Assembly (NCBI RefSeq): GCF_009741375.1 | Contig: NZ_WOWP01000010.1 | Span: 62,001 to 126,000 of the forward strand | Source of the DNA: Flavobacterium rakeshii | GTDB lineage: Bacteria; Bacteroidota; Bacteroidia; Flavobacteriales; Flavobacteriaceae | DNA length: 64,000 bases | Reading direction: 5' to 3' | Part shown: positions 34,114 through 43,649 of the stretch, one piece after another | Layout: each line of letters begins with the position of its first letter | Position numbering within the stretch: the first letter of the stretch is position 1 | Notes under the pieces: generated by a model | What the model saw: the letters and a program-made list of their open reading frames with translations, nothing else | What the model was told of the DNA's origin: nothing | The model's database searches: none | Made by a program: the position numbers and the translations under genes

Positions 34114-35538
34114 ATGAATGAATGTATTTCAGTTTTCGATATGCTTAAAATCGGCGTGGGTCCTTCAAGTTCACACACTTTGGGTCCATGGCGCGGTGCA
34201 GAACGCTTTCTTGAGGAATTGCGTGAAGAAGGCATTTTTGAAAAAACAAACCGTGTTAAGGTAGACCTGTACGGTTCACTTTCCCTTACCGGAAAAGGAC
34301 ACGCAACAGATCTTGCCGTGATGCTGGGCCTTAGTGGTGCCGATCCTGAATATGTTCCTGTAGAGAGTATACAAACTACTATTGACGATATTAACTTCCA
34401 AAAGCAGTTAATACTAGGCGGACTGAATGTTATACCATTCAATCCGGAAAATGATATTGTTTTCAACAGAGATTTCCTTCCTTTCCATGCTAACGGTTTT
34501 GTTTTTACTGCTTATTATGAAGGTGGTGAATATGAGTCTACCTTCTACTCTATTGGTGGCGGGTTTGTCGTTAAGGAAGAAAGAATCAATGCCAAAGAGA
34601 ATGCCATTATTAAATGTGCTTTCCCTTTCCCTACTGATAATGCTGCTGATTTATTGAAATATACTCAAACAGAAAACAAAACCATTTCTGAAATTGTATA
34701 TGAGAACGAAAAATCAATTCGTAGTGAAGAAGAAATTCACAGTGAACTGATGCGTGTTTGGAATACTATGCTGGAGTGCATGTACACAGGCTGCCATACC
34801 GAAGGTATATTACCGGGAGGCTTAAACGTAAGGCGCAGGGCGTTCGATATGCACAAAAACCTTATTGGCGAACTGCCATATAACAGTCCGCAGGAATGGT
34901 TACAGGTTATCCGAAAAACAGAAGTAAAATTCCGTCAGATATTAAAATGGGTCAGCTGTTTTGCCTTAGCGGTAAATGAGGTTAATGCTTCGCTTGGGCG
35001 TGTGGTTACAGCCCCTACAAACGGTAGCGCGGGAGTTATACCTGCAGTACTTATGTACTATATGGTTATTGAAAACCACGATGCAAACGAAGAACATATA
35101 AAACAATTCCTTACAGTAGCCGGTGAGGTAGGCAGCATCTTTAAAAAAGGTGCTACCATATCTGCTGCTATGGGCGGTTGCCAGGCAGAAATCGGTGTAT
35201 CATCGGCAATGGCTGCTGCTGCTTTATGTGAGGTTATGGGTGGTTCTCCGGAACAGTGCCTTATTGCTGCCGAAATCGCAATGGAACACCACCTTGGTAT
35301 GACATGCGATCCTATTGGAGGACTGGTACAAATACCTTGTATAGAGCGCAATACCATGGGAGCTATTAAGGCTATTAATGCTGCCGAACTGGCATTAGAG
35401 ACCGATCCTAAAAATGCTAAAGTACCATTAGATAAAGTGGTAAACACTATGTGGCAAACGGCTCAGGATATGAACAATAAATACAAAGAAACATCGGAAG
35501 GCGGACTTGCAGTTACCGTTAACAATGCCGACTGTTAA
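34114..35538 (+). CDS. sdaA: L-serine ammonia-lyase, iron-sulphur-dependent
   Basis: 474 residues, a single-chain enzyme with beta domain first ([20 protein letters not shown], about 9-28) and alpha domain after. Catalytic and cluster regions are [59 protein letters not shown]; the Cys residues in GGCQ, TCDP and PCIE are the [4Fe-4S] ligands of the family. It converts L-serine to pyruvate and ammonia. The gene is monocistronic, ended by a strong terminator shared with the convergent gene. Confidence 0.96.
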   Translation: MNECISVFDMLKIGVGPSSSHTLGPWRGAERFLEELREEGIFEKTNRVKVDLYGSLSLTGKGHATDLAVMLGLSGADPEYVPVESIQTTIDDINFQKQLILGGLNVIPFNPENDIVFNRDFLPFHANGFVFTAYYEGGEYESTFYSIGGGFVVKEERINAKENAIIKCAFPFPTDNAADLLKYTQTENKTISEIVYENEKSIRSEEEIHSELMRVWNTMLECMYTGCHTEGILPGGLNVRRRAFDMHKNLIGELPYNSPQEWLQVIRKTEVKFRQILKWVSCFALAVNEVNASLGRVVTAPTNGSAGVIPAVLMYYMVIENHDANEEHIKQFLTVAGEVGSIFKKGATISAAMGGCQAEIGVSSAMAAAALCEVMGGSPEQCLIAAEIAMEHHLGMTCDPIGGLVQIPCIERNTMGAIKAINAAELALETDPKNAKVPLDKVVNTMWQTAQDMNNKYKETSEGGLAVTVNNADC

Positions 35539-35555
35539 TTCACTATCATAATATA

Positions 35556-35592
35556 AAAAAAGCCCTGTAGTAATTATACAGGGCTTTTTTAT
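35556..35592. terminator. Bidirectional terminator
   Basis: Arms aaaaaagccctgta (35556-35569) and tacagggctttttt (35577-35590) form a 14-base stem between convergent genes. The right arm overlaps the stop codon of the minus-strand gene. Confidence 0.9.
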
Positions 35593-36026
35593 GCTTTTTC
35601 GCGGGTATCAATTATATATACAATTTTCCATATCCCTTTATCATTGTATAACTGAAAAGAATTTACTCCTTTATGGCTTAACTTTCCGTCAACATAAAAT
35701 TCATAAGGAGTCCAAACATGAGCCATAGCTCCATCAAACTGAATTTTATATTCCAACAGTTTTTCCTGTATCTCTAATTCTTTTGGTACGGCTGCAATAG
35801 CTGCAAAAAATTTAGGAGCTTGATCTGTGGTAAGCATCACCTCCCCTTTTTCATTTCGGCTAACCGACTGAAGCATAAGCCCTGAATCACAAACCGACTG
35901 TATTTTTTCAACATCTTTATTATGTAACCCCTCAAAAAAGGTATCTATAGACTGTTGTATCTCTTTATTTTGCGCAAATACCCCCTGCATACTTAGAAGT
36001 AAAGCCAATAAAACCAATTTTCTCAT
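35589..36026 (-). CDS. Secreted SnoaL/NTF2-like domain protein
   Basis: 145 residues with a signal peptide (about 1-18, ending QGVFAQ). The mature domain has the NTF2 pattern: QSIDTFFEGLHNKDVEKIQ, LMLQSVSRNEKGEVML, GAMAHVWTPYEFYVDGKLSH and FQLYNDKGIWKIVYIIDTR. This cone-shaped fold often holds a small ligand or enzyme pocket (DUF4440/SnoaL). The activity is unknown. It is divergent from panB. Confidence 0.82.
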   Translation of the reverse strand: MRKLVLLALLLSMQGVFAQNKEIQQSIDTFFEGLHNKDVEKIQSVCDSGLMLQSVSRNEKGEVMLTTDQAPKFFAAIAAVPKELEIQEKLLEYKIQFDGAMAHVWTPYEFYVDGKLSHKGVNSFQLYNDKGIWKIVYIIDTREKA

Positions 36027-36152
36027 AATTAATACGATTTGTATAGCAGTAAATATATTCTTTTATTATTAAACAACTGTTCAATAAAAGCAGTATATCT
36101 TACTCAGTGTTACTACAATTTAGTAAATTTACCGTCCTAAAAAATTCAGATT

Positions 36153-36971
36153 ATGTCTACAGCAAAAAAAGATTATAAAAGAATAACCACAAGGTCACTT
36201 ATAGAAATGAAAGCAAACGGAGAGAAAATCTCCATGCTAACAGCTTACGATTTTACTATGGCAACCATTACTGATGAAGCCGGTATTGATGCTATACTTG
36301 TAGGTGACTCTGCCTCTAACGTTATGGCAGGTCATGAAACTACGCTTCCTATCACCCTGGACCAGATGATTTATCATGCATCATCGGTAGTAAGAGGTGT
36401 AAAAAGAGCGCTTGTAGTGGTAGACCTTCCTTTTGGTAGCTACCAGTCAGACTCAAAAGAGGCTTTACGTTCTGCTATCAGGATAATGAAAGAAAGTGGT
36501 GCTCATGCTGTTAAGCTTGAAGGTGGTAGCGAGATCAAAGATTCTATCAAAAAAATACTTAATGCCGGTATTCCGATTATGGGACACCTTGGGTTAACAC
36601 CTCAATCCATATACAAATTTGGTACTTATACCGTTCGTGCTAAAGAAGAAGCCGAGGCTCAAAAATTAATTGACGACGCTAAGATGTTAGAAAAACTGGG
36701 ATGTTTTGCAGTAGTACTGGAAAAAATCCCTGCACAGCTTGCTAAACAGGTAGCCGAAAGCATCTCTATCCCTGTAATTGGTATTGGTGCGGGTGGTCAT
36801 GTAGACGGACAGGTACTTGTAATACACGATATGCTGGGAATGAACAATGAGTTCAGTCCGCGTTTTTTAAGAAGATACATGGATCTTCACGAAGGTATGA
36901 CCAATGCCATTTCACAATATGTTAGCGATGTAAAATCACAGGACTTCCCTAACGAAAACGAGCAATACTAA
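36153..36971 (+). CDS. panB: 3-methyl-2-oxobutanoate hydroxymethyltransferase
   Basis: 272 residues, typical PanB length. Motifs are [70 protein letters not shown], and [18 protein letters not shown] with HDMLG after it. It transfers a hydroxymethyl group from methylene-tetrahydrofolate to ketoisovalerate, the first step to pantothenate and CoA, and binds a metal through the Asp residues in the barrel. It is followed 25 bases later by an RluA-type pseudouridine synthase, and both share one terminator. Confidence 0.97.
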   Translation: MSTAKKDYKRITTRSLIEMKANGEKISMLTAYDFTMATITDEAGIDAILVGDSASNVMAGHETTLPITLDQMIYHASSVVRGVKRALVVVDLPFGSYQSDSKEALRSAIRIMKESGAHAVKLEGGSEIKDSIKKILNAGIPIMGHLGLTPQSIYKFGTYTVRAKEEAEAQKLIDDAKMLEKLGCFAVVLEKIPAQLAKQVAESISIPVIGIGAGGHVDGQVLVIHDMLGMNNEFSPRFLRRYMDLHEGMTNAISQYVSDVKSQDFPNENEQY

Positions 36972-36996
36972 TTTAGATTATTCGATATTTAGATAA

Positions 36997-37686
36997 ATGA
37001 AGATTGTCTCAACAAAAGATAATTTAGATGTCCTTTATGAAGACAACCATATAATAGTTGTCAATAAGCGTGTTGGTGATATTGTTCAGGGTGATAAAAC
37101 CGGAGACAAACCTTTAAGTGATGTAGTTAAGGAGTATTTAAAAGAAAAGTACAACAAACCGGGTAACGTATATCTTGGTGTGGTACACAGGCTGGACAGG
37201 CCTACTACCGGAATTGTACTTTTTGCGCGTACCTCTAAGGCTTTACCAAGGCTCAACGATTTATTTAAAAATCGTGAAACCCAAAAAACATATTGGGCAG
37301 TAGTTAAAAATAAGCCCAAAAAGGAAACCGATACTTTGGTTCATTACCTTAAACGTAACGAAAAAAGTAACACGTCGCGTGCTCATGTAAAGGAAGTACC
37401 TAATAGTAAAAAGGCCAGTTTGGATTATACTATAATCAAAACCCTTAACAACTATTATGTACTTGAAGTTAACCTTCACACAGGGCGACATCATCAAATC
37501 AGGTCACAGCTCTCTGCAATAGGTTCGCCAATAAAAGGAGATTTGAAATATGGCTTTGACAGAAGTAACCCTGACGGAGGTATACACCTACATGCCAGGA
37601 AACTGGAATTTATACACCCCGTTACAAAAGAACATTTAGTAATTACAGCACCTGTACCAAACGATACAATTTGGCAGTCAGTATAA
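36997..37686 (+). CDS. RluA family RNA pseudouridine synthase
   Basis: 229 residues, RluA type without an S4 domain. The catalytic motif is VVHRLDRPTTGIVLFART (Asp in HRLDR), with DNHIIVVNKRVGDIVQ before it, and VNLHTGRHHQIRSQLSAIG, IKGDLKYGFD and IHLHARKLEFIHP after. It isomerises a uridine in 23S rRNA or tRNA. The target is not visible. Co-transcribed with panB. Confidence 0.93.
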   Translation: MKIVSTKDNLDVLYEDNHIIVVNKRVGDIVQGDKTGDKPLSDVVKEYLKEKYNKPGNVYLGVVHRLDRPTTGIVLFARTSKALPRLNDLFKNRETQKTYWAVVKNKPKKETDTLVHYLKRNEKSNTSRAHVKEVPNSKKASLDYTIIKTLNNYYVLEVNLHTGRHHQIRSQLSAIGSPIKGDLKYGFDRSNPDGGIHLHARKLEFIHPVTKEHLVITAPVPNDTIWQSV

Positions 37687-37690
37687 AAAT

Positions 37691-37722
37691 TAAAAATACC
37701 CAGTTTTGGGTATTTTTTTTTG
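37691..37722 (+). terminator. Terminator of the panB-rluA-type operon
   Basis: Stem aaaaataccc (37692-37701) with gggtattttt (37708-37717) and a long T run. Confidence 0.88.
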
Positions 37723-37740
37723 ATTGTTATGGTTCGAATT

Positions 37741-37772
37741 TTACGGTAAAATTCTATTAAAATTTACCGTAA
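37741..37772. promoter_or_regulatory. Inverted repeat upstream of the DUF5723 gene
   Basis: ttacggtaaa at 37741 has its complement tttaccgtaa at 37763-37772, with a 12-base centre. The element is 48 bases before the ATG at 37820. It could be an operator for a dimeric regulator or an mRNA hairpin. The T tract needed for a terminator is absent. Confidence 0.4.
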
Positions 37773-37819
37773 TACATAGTCTTTTATTAACTTAGAAGAA
37801 CCAAAAAACAATCAATCTT

Positions 37820-39157
37820 ATGAAAAAAACCCTACTATTTATCGTAACACTCTTATGTGTAAACACTTATGCACAAGAGCATTTTTCGGGTATCAACACA
37901 TCACGACGAACAGGAATACTCAACGCTTCGGTTAACCCTGCCGAACTTGTAAATCTTAAAAATGAAATGGAAGTGAATGTATTCACTTTCAGTGCAAATG
38001 TTTCCAATAACAAAATAACCTTTGGTGATTTGGTTGGAGGCGACGATCTGGGCGACCTGATTTTTGAAGGCGATGAGCCTGTAAACCTAAGAGCCGATGT
38101 AGAGATATTGGGACCGTCATTTGCTATGAAGTATAACAAATGGGCGTTTGGCATACAAACTGCTGCAAAAATAAAAACCAATCTGGTTGATATCGATACA
38201 AATTTAGGTAACGCCATAGTTAATGCCAGTGACGATTTACTTATTGGACAGGCAAATATAGTAACTGATTATAACCAAAGAGCCTCAGCAACTGCCTGGG
38301 GTGAAATAGGATTTTCGGCAGCGAGAGAAGTATTTGAAAACGAAACACACAAAGTAGCAGCAGGCGCTACCCTAAAACTAATATTCCCTGGTACATACGC
38401 TAATATGTCGGCAGATAGATTTACTGGTACAATTGAAAATGTAGGTCCGCTTGTTGGTCTTACAGATACTCACACCAATGTAAATCTTGCCTACTCAGGA
38501 GCACTGGGAGACAGTTTTACAGACAGTAGTAATTTTAGTGAGTTTTTTGCCGGAGGACTTAATGGTTTTGCTGCCGATTTAGGTGTTAACTATCAATGGA
38601 AAGATGAAAACGAAGGCTATAAAATTAATGCAGGGGCATCTGTAAAAAATATAGGTTCTATGACCTTTAAGGATGATAATAATGTAAATAAAAGCTATGT
38701 TGTCGACATTCCTGACGGGCAATATCTTGATTTAAGGCAGTTTGAAGATGTAGATAATATTGATGATGTTGAAGCTATATTAGTTAATAGTGGTTATGCT
38801 ACATTAACCGAATCTGAAAAGGATTTCAAAATTAAACAGCCTACCATGCTTTCTTTATATGCTGATGTTAAAGTATATGATAAATGGTATGTTACAGGCT
38901 TTTTACAGCAAAACCTAAGTGATGCCAGTAACAACAATCGTGTAGGTTCGCAAAATGTATTTACGGTTACACCGCGTTATTCAACAAGTTTTTTTGAGGC
39001 CTATGCCCCATTCTCACATAATGAGATTTCAGGTTTTACGGCCGGTGTTGGTTTCAGGATTGGCGGATTCTTTATAGGTTCAGGTTCAATACTATCGGCA
39101 GCTATAGGGAACACTACTCAGGCAGATGCCTATATGGGCTTTAGATTCGGACTTTAA
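37820..39157 (+). CDS. DUF5723 family outer membrane beta-barrel protein
   Basis: 445 residues with a signal peptide (about 1-18, ending NTYAQ). The start of the mature domain is HFSGINTSRRTGILNASVNP, the conserved opening of DUF5723. Many alternating aromatic strands follow and the end is GFRIGGFFIGSGSILSAAIG with a final YMGFRFGL strand, as expected for a barrel inserted by Bam. DUF5723 proteins are T9SS-era surface or barrel proteins of unknown role, common in Flavobacteriaceae. Monocistronic, with the inverted repeat at 37741 upstream. Confidence 0.85.
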   Translation: MKKTLLFIVTLLCVNTYAQEHFSGINTSRRTGILNASVNPAELVNLKNEMEVNVFTFSANVSNNKITFGDLVGGDDLGDLIFEGDEPVNLRADVEILGPSFAMKYNKWAFGIQTAAKIKTNLVDIDTNLGNAIVNASDDLLIGQANIVTDYNQRASATAWGEIGFSAAREVFENETHKVAAGATLKLIFPGTYANMSADRFTGTIENVGPLVGLTDTHTNVNLAYSGALGDSFTDSSNFSEFFAGGLNGFAADLGVNYQWKDENEGYKINAGASVKNIGSMTFKDDNNVNKSYVVDIPDGQYLDLRQFEDVDNIDDVEAILVNSGYATLTESEKDFKIKQPTMLSLYADVKVYDKWYVTGFLQQNLSDASNNNRVGSQNVFTVTPRYSTSFFEAYAPFSHNEISGFTAGVGFRIGGFFIGSGSILSAAIGNTTQADAYMGFRFGL

Positions 39158-39180
39158 AACCACAAAATCATACAATTAAC

Positions 39181-39209
39181 AAAAGCCACCTTAATGGTGG
39201 CTTTTTGTA
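39181..39209 (+). terminator. Terminator of the DUF5723 gene
   Basis: Stem gccacc (39185-39190) with ggtggc (39196-39201), extended by A and T runs. Confidence 0.85.
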
Positions 39210-39287
39210 TTAAATAATCATAAAATAACACTCATATTCTGCTAATTTTATTAATTTCACTTTACCAAAAACCAAAAAAATAGCCTT

Positions 39288-40148
39288 ATGAAATGGAAAG
39301 GAAGAAGAGAAAGCGACAACGTTGATGACAGGAGAAGTATGTCTGGCGGTAAGATCGCAGCAGGTGGTGGTGTAATAGCCATTGTTATAATACTTATCAA
39401 CCTTTTCATGGGAGGCGATAATTCGGCTGTACTAAACGAGATAAACAATCAGTTACAACAGCAAACCACAACTGAAGAAGCTCTACCTCTTAGCCCTCAG
39501 GACGAAGAGATGGGGCGTATGGTTAGGGTTATTCTTGCTGATACTGAAGATGTATGGCATAAAATATTTGAGGAAAACGGATTGGTATATGAAGAACCAA
39601 AACTGGTACTGTTCCGCAATTCGGTACAAACTGCCTGTGGCGGAGCTTCATCGGCATCAGGGCCGTTTTACTGTCCATTAGATAAAAAGGTATATATGGA
39701 CCTTTCTTTCTTTGACGAACTACAATCTCGTTTTGGAGCGCAGGGAGGTGATTTTGCGATTGCTTATGTTATTGCTCATGAGGTTGGTCATCATGTACAA
39801 ACCCTTATGGGAACATCGGCTAAAGTAAGGCAAATGCAGCAACAACTTAATCAGGCAGATGCCAATAAACTATCGGTAGCGTTAGAACTACAGGCCGATT
39901 TTTATGCCGGATTATGGGCACATTATAATGAAGAAATGAACCAAATGCTGGAAGAAGGTGATATTGAGGAAGCTCTAAGTGCTGCTCATGCTGTGGGCGA
40001 CGATGCCATACAAAAACGCGCACAGGGATATGTAGTTCCTGATTCTTTTACACACGGCACATCGGCACAACGTGTATATTGGTTTAAAAAAGGATTAAAC
40101 ACGGGTCAATTTAACGCCGGCACTACCTTTAATGATTTAGAAATCTAA
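39288..40148 (+). CDS. Neutral zinc metallopeptidase, YpfJ family
   Basis: 286 residues. A cytoplasmic N terminus (MKWKGRRESDNVDDRRSMSG), one membrane helix (KIAAGGGVIAIVIILINLFM) and a periplasmic peptidase domain. The zinc motif is VIAHEVGHHVQ, preceded by the conserved TACGGASSASGPFYCPLDKK with two Cys. YpfJ/KPN_02809 proteins belong to the peptidase_U49-like M-clan group with no known substrate. The gene is the last on its transcript; its end overlaps the convergent 78-residue gene by four bases. Confidence 0.9.
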   Translation: MKWKGRRESDNVDDRRSMSGGKIAAGGGVIAIVIILINLFMGGDNSAVLNEINNQLQQQTTTEEALPLSPQDEEMGRMVRVILADTEDVWHKIFEENGLVYEEPKLVLFRNSVQTACGGASSASGPFYCPLDKKVYMDLSFFDELQSRFGAQGGDFAIAYVIAHEVGHHVQTLMGTSAKVRQMQQQLNQADANKLSVALELQADFYAGLWAHYNEEMNQMLEEGDIEEALSAAHAVGDDAIQKRAQGYVVPDSFTHGTSAQRVYWFKKGLNTGQFNAGTTFNDLEI

Positions 40149-40381
40149 TTGTTTTTCAGTTTAGCACTCATTATTTGCCACTGGTCTTCAATATATTTTA
40201 TTTTCCTAACCTCTTTCATGATAGACTCCAGTTCATCTTCATAATAGTCTACATTATCTTCCCTGTTCATAGAATCAAGGTCCTCTGCCCTTTCCAGTAA
40301 TATATCTATTACCGGCATTACCCTGTTTTTTACATAGGGAGACAGTTTCCCGAATGCTTCCTGTAGTTGTGTTTTTACCAT
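40145..40381 (-). CDS. Hypothetical small helical protein
   Basis: 78 residues, highly charged and helical (GKLSPYVKNRVMPVIDILLE, DNVDYYEDELESIMKEVRKI). No signal and no membrane segment. The stop codon overlaps that of the YpfJ-like gene by four bases. I recognise no domain, but a conserved flavobacterial small protein is likely because the frame uses typical codons throughout. Low-complexity acidic stretch in the middle. Confidence 0.6.
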   Translation of the reverse strand: MVKTQLQEAFGKLSPYVKNRVMPVIDILLERAEDLDSMNREDNVDYYEDELESIMKEVRKIKYIEDQWQIMSAKLKNN

Positions 40382-40461
40382 AATACAAAGTTGCTAATTT
40401 TTAGTTTAGCTTTCGGTATAAACAAAATATTTTTTAACGGTTGTGTTATCGTTCATCAAAG

Positions 40462-40492
40462 TTTGAACACACAAACAATCTTTGTAAATTTG
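40462..40492 (+). promoter_or_regulatory. Promoter of the yfcE-like/pabB/tilS/dsbD operon
   Basis: TTTG at 40462-40465 and TAAATTTG at 40485-40492 are separated by 19 bases, an exact fit to the Bacteroidota promoter consensus. The start codon follows 28 bases later. Confidence 0.75.
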
Positions 40493-40520
40493 ACGGTTTA
40501 AAATTATAAAAAACATCTCC

Positions 40521-41018
40521 TTGAAAAAAATACTACTCCTTTCGGATACTCATAGCCATATAGATGATACCATTATGAAATATGTAAGACAGGCAGATGA
40601 AGTATGGCATGCCGGAGATATAGGAGATCTTTCGGTAACCGACACCATCAAAAAGGAAAAGCCTCTAAAAGCGGTATACGGAAATATTGACAGTGCCGAG
40701 GCCCGACTTGAATTCCCTCTCAATAACCGTTTTTTTTGTGAAGGCGTAGATGTTTGGATTACACATATTGGTGGTTATCCGGGCAAGTACAATCAGGCGA
40801 TAAGAGAAGAGATAAATGCAAATCCGCCTAAATTGTTTATCTGTGGGCATTCACACATACTAAAGGTAATGCCCGATAACAAACTTAACCTTATACACAT
40901 GAATCCCGGTGCCGCCGGAATACATGGTTTTCACCAAATACGTACCATGCTACGCTTTGAGATAAACGGAGATAATATTCAGAATCTGGAAGTGATAGAA
41001 ATAGGAAAAAGAGCTTAA
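40521..41018 (+). CDS. YfcE-like metallophosphoesterase
   Basis: 165 residues from a TTG at 40521; the conserved first strand LLLSDTHSHIDD starts four residues in, so the start is firm. Motifs are SDTHSHID, WHAGDIGD, VYGNIDSAEA, WITHIGGYPG and CGHSHILKVM, giving the two-metal site of the calcineurin-like phosphoesterases. YfcE hydrolyses phosphodiesters in vitro. It heads an operon; its stop overlaps the pabB start (TAATG). Confidence 0.92.
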   Translation: MKKILLLSDTHSHIDDTIMKYVRQADEVWHAGDIGDLSVTDTIKKEKPLKAVYGNIDSAEARLEFPLNNRFFCEGVDVWITHIGGYPGKYNQAIREEINANPPKLFICGHSHILKVMPDNKLNLIHMNPGAAGIHGFHQIRTMLRFEINGDNIQNLEVIEIGKRA

Positions 41019-42304
41019 TGAGAACTTCAGTTATATACACCCTACAGGAGCCTAAACTTTTTAAGAAACAGCTTTTAAAATGGGCACAACAATACAGGGA
41101 AATTACGTTTTTAGACAGTAACGACTATCATCAGCAATACTCATCGTTTGATGCGGTATTAGCTGCCGATTCACTTACATTAATAAAAACCGACAGCTTT
41201 AAAGCTTTTGAAGATCTTAGCGCCTATCAAAAAACAACCCGTGACTGGATTTTCGGCTATCTGTCTTACGACTTAAAAAATGATACCGAGAAGCTGGATT
41301 CCAATAATTATGACGGTTTAGATTTTCCCGACTTGTTTTTCTTTCAGCCCAAAAAACTGTTTTTTATTAAAGGTGATCAGGTAGAGATTGCTTACCTCAA
41401 TATGTGCGACGATGAACTGGAAAACGATTTTAATGAGATACTTGCAACTACAGTTGAAAACCAAGACAAACATACTCCCCTAGCCATTAAGCAACGTATT
41501 TCAAAAGAAGACTATATAGAAAAAGTTACCCAAATGCTGGAACACATTCATTTGGGAGATATATATGAAGCAAACTTTTGTATGGAGTTTTATGCAGAAG
41601 ATACTATAATCAATCCGTATGAAAAATATCAGGCACTAAACGCTATATCCGAGCCTCCTTTTGCTACATACTTTAAAAATCATAAACAGTACCTGCTTTC
41701 GGCATCTCCGGAAAGGTATATCAGGAAAGATGAAAGCAAAATAATATCACAGCCCATAAAAGGAACTGCCAGAAGAAGTAACAGTATAGAAGAAGATGAG
41801 GCTATTAAACTGGAACTTACCAAAAACGAAAAAGAACGTTCTGAAAATATAATGATTGTCGACCTGGTACGTAACGATTTATCCCGTACTGCAAAAAAAG
41901 GATCGGTTAATGTGGAAGAATTATGCGGAGCTTACACCTTTAAACAGGTGCACCACCTTATTTCTACGGTAGTTTCAGAATTAGATGATGAATATTCTCC
42001 GGTAAATGTTATTAGAACTTCATTTCCTATGGGAAGTATGACAGGTGCTCCTAAAATATCGGCTATGCAGATTATTGAAAAACTGGAAGAAACAAAACGC
42101 GGACTTTACAGTGGTGCTGTAGGTTATTTTACCCCTACGGGAGATTTTGACTTTAATGTGGTGATAAGGAGCATACTGTATAACGAAGCCAACAAATATG
42201 TGTCTTTCTCTGTTGGTAGTGCCATAACATCAAAAGCATTACCTGAAAAAGAATATGACGAATGCCTGTTAAAAGCCAAAGCCATGCGTAGCGTATTGGA
42301 GTAA
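41018..42304 (+). CDS. pabB: Aminodeoxychorismate synthase component I
   Basis: 428 residues. The chorismate-binding domain covers the C-terminal two thirds: ISKEDYIEKVTQMLEHIHLG, SQPIKGTARRSN, ENIMIVDLVRNDLSRTA, TSFPMGSMTGAPKISAMQ and GAVGYFTPTGDFDFNVVIR. The Lys in PIKGT is the PabB hallmark that distinguishes it from TrpE. It makes 4-amino-4-deoxychorismate, a folate precursor, with a glutaminase PabA that is not in the window. It overlaps the phosphoesterase gene by one base, so translation may be coupled. Confidence 0.92.
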   Translation: MRTSVIYTLQEPKLFKKQLLKWAQQYREITFLDSNDYHQQYSSFDAVLAADSLTLIKTDSFKAFEDLSAYQKTTRDWIFGYLSYDLKNDTEKLDSNNYDGLDFPDLFFFQPKKLFFIKGDQVEIAYLNMCDDELENDFNEILATTVENQDKHTPLAIKQRISKEDYIEKVTQMLEHIHLGDIYEANFCMEFYAEDTIINPYEKYQALNAISEPPFATYFKNHKQYLLSASPERYIRKDESKIISQPIKGTARRSNSIEEDEAIKLELTKNEKERSENIMIVDLVRNDLSRTAKKGSVNVEELCGAYTFKQVHHLISTVVSELDDEYSPVNVIRTSFPMGSMTGAPKISAMQIIEKLEETKRGLYSGAVGYFTPTGDFDFNVVIRSILYNEANKYVSFSVGSAITSKALPEKEYDECLLKAKAMRSVLE

Positions 42305-42334
42305 CATAGATATAAAAAATCATTACTTTTGAAA

Positions 42335-43645
42335 ATGCTTTCAAAACTTCAAAAACATATCGAAAAAAACCTACCCTTCTTAGCCGGTAAAAAATTGCTT
42401 TTGGCTACCAGTGGTGGTATAGACAGTATGGTGCTGGTTGAGCTTTTTAATCAGCTTGACTATACTATAGCTATGGCGCATTGCAACTTTGGGTTAAGAG
42501 GTAACGAAAGTGATGGTGATGAGAAATTTATTAAAGATTACGCACAAAAAAACAATATAGAATTATTTGTAACTCATTTTGATACAAATAAATATGCAGA
42601 AGAATTTAAACTATCAATTCAAATAGCGGCACGCAGGCTTAGGTACAATTGGTTTTACGAACTAATGGAACAAAACAGTTTTGATTTCCTGCTTACAGCA
42701 CATCATTTGGACGATAGTATTGAAACTTTTCTAATCAACCTTACTCGTGGCACAGGTCTTGATGGGCTAACAGGTATTCCGCAGCAAAACGACAAAATTG
42801 TGCGTCCGCTACTTCCTTTCAGTAGAAATGAAATTGGACAATATGCAAATAACAATAACATCACTTGGAGAGAAGACAGCAGCAATGCAAGCGATAAATA
42901 TTTAAGAAACAAACTAAGGCATGATGTGGTTCCGGTTTTAAAATCACTCAACCCATCGTTCCTTGAATCGTTTCAGGATACTTTAAATCACTTAAAGCAA
43001 TCACAGTCGTTAGCCGATGATGCAGCTATATTGGTTTATAAACAGGTAGTAAACGAACAGTACAATCAAAAACTGATTGATATTAGCAAACTGAAAAGGC
43101 TACCAAACTATAAAGCCTATTTGTATCAGTGGCTTGCCCCGCTTGGTTTTACGGCTTGGGAAGACATTTATAATCTTACCGAAGCACAATCAGGCAAACA
43201 GGTACTGGCTAACGGATATCGCCTTTTAAAAGACAGGGAACAACTAATACTGGAACCTGTTGAAGAAAGTGTTACAAATGTTTATGAAATACCCGAAGGA
43301 ACTACCGAAATATCACAACCCTTCGCTATGAGATTGACAAATGTTAATAAAACATTAAAAAAATATGCGAATAACGCAATTTATGTTGATGCCGATACAT
43401 TAAAATTCCCGTTATTTGCAAGGAAATGGATTGAAGGTGATTATTTTTGCCCTGCCGGCATGAAAGGACAAAAGAAAAAGGTTTCTAAATATTTTAAAGA
43501 TGAAAAGATGTCTTTAAGTGAAAAAGAGAAAACCTGGCTACTTTGTTCCGGTAATCAAATTGTGTGGATTATTAATAGACGTGCCGACGAGCGATTTAAA
43601 GTAACCGATAAAACAACTCAAATTATAAAAATAGAAGTTTTATAA
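42335..43645 (+). CDS. tilS: tRNA(Ile)-lysidine synthetase
   Basis: 436 residues from the ATG at 42335; a TTG two codons earlier is also possible. The PP-loop is LLATSGGIDSMVLVELF (about 22-38), then MAHCNFGLRGNESDGDEKFI. LTAHHLDDSIETFLINLTRG and REDSSNASDKYLRNKLRHDV complete the N-terminal domain, and the C-terminal substrate-binding part has FARKWIEGDYFCPAGMKG and KKKVSKYFKDEKM. It makes lysidine at position 34 of tRNA-Ile(CAU), essential for AUA decoding. Four bases separate it from dsbD. Confidence 0.95.
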   Translation: MLSKLQKHIEKNLPFLAGKKLLLATSGGIDSMVLVELFNQLDYTIAMAHCNFGLRGNESDGDEKFIKDYAQKNNIELFVTHFDTNKYAEEFKLSIQIAARRLRYNWFYELMEQNSFDFLLTAHHLDDSIETFLINLTRGTGLDGLTGIPQQNDKIVRPLLPFSRNEIGQYANNNNITWREDSSNASDKYLRNKLRHDVVPVLKSLNPSFLESFQDTLNHLKQSQSLADDAAILVYKQVVNEQYNQKLIDISKLKRLPNYKAYLYQWLAPLGFTAWEDIYNLTEAQSGKQVLANGYRLLKDREQLILEPVEESVTNVYEIPEGTTEISQPFAMRLTNVNKTLKKYANNAIYVDADTLKFPLFARKWIEGDYFCPAGMKGQKKKVSKYFKDEKMSLSEKEKTWLLCSGNQIVWIINRRADERFKVTDKTTQIIKIEVL

Positions 43646-43649
43646 ACTA

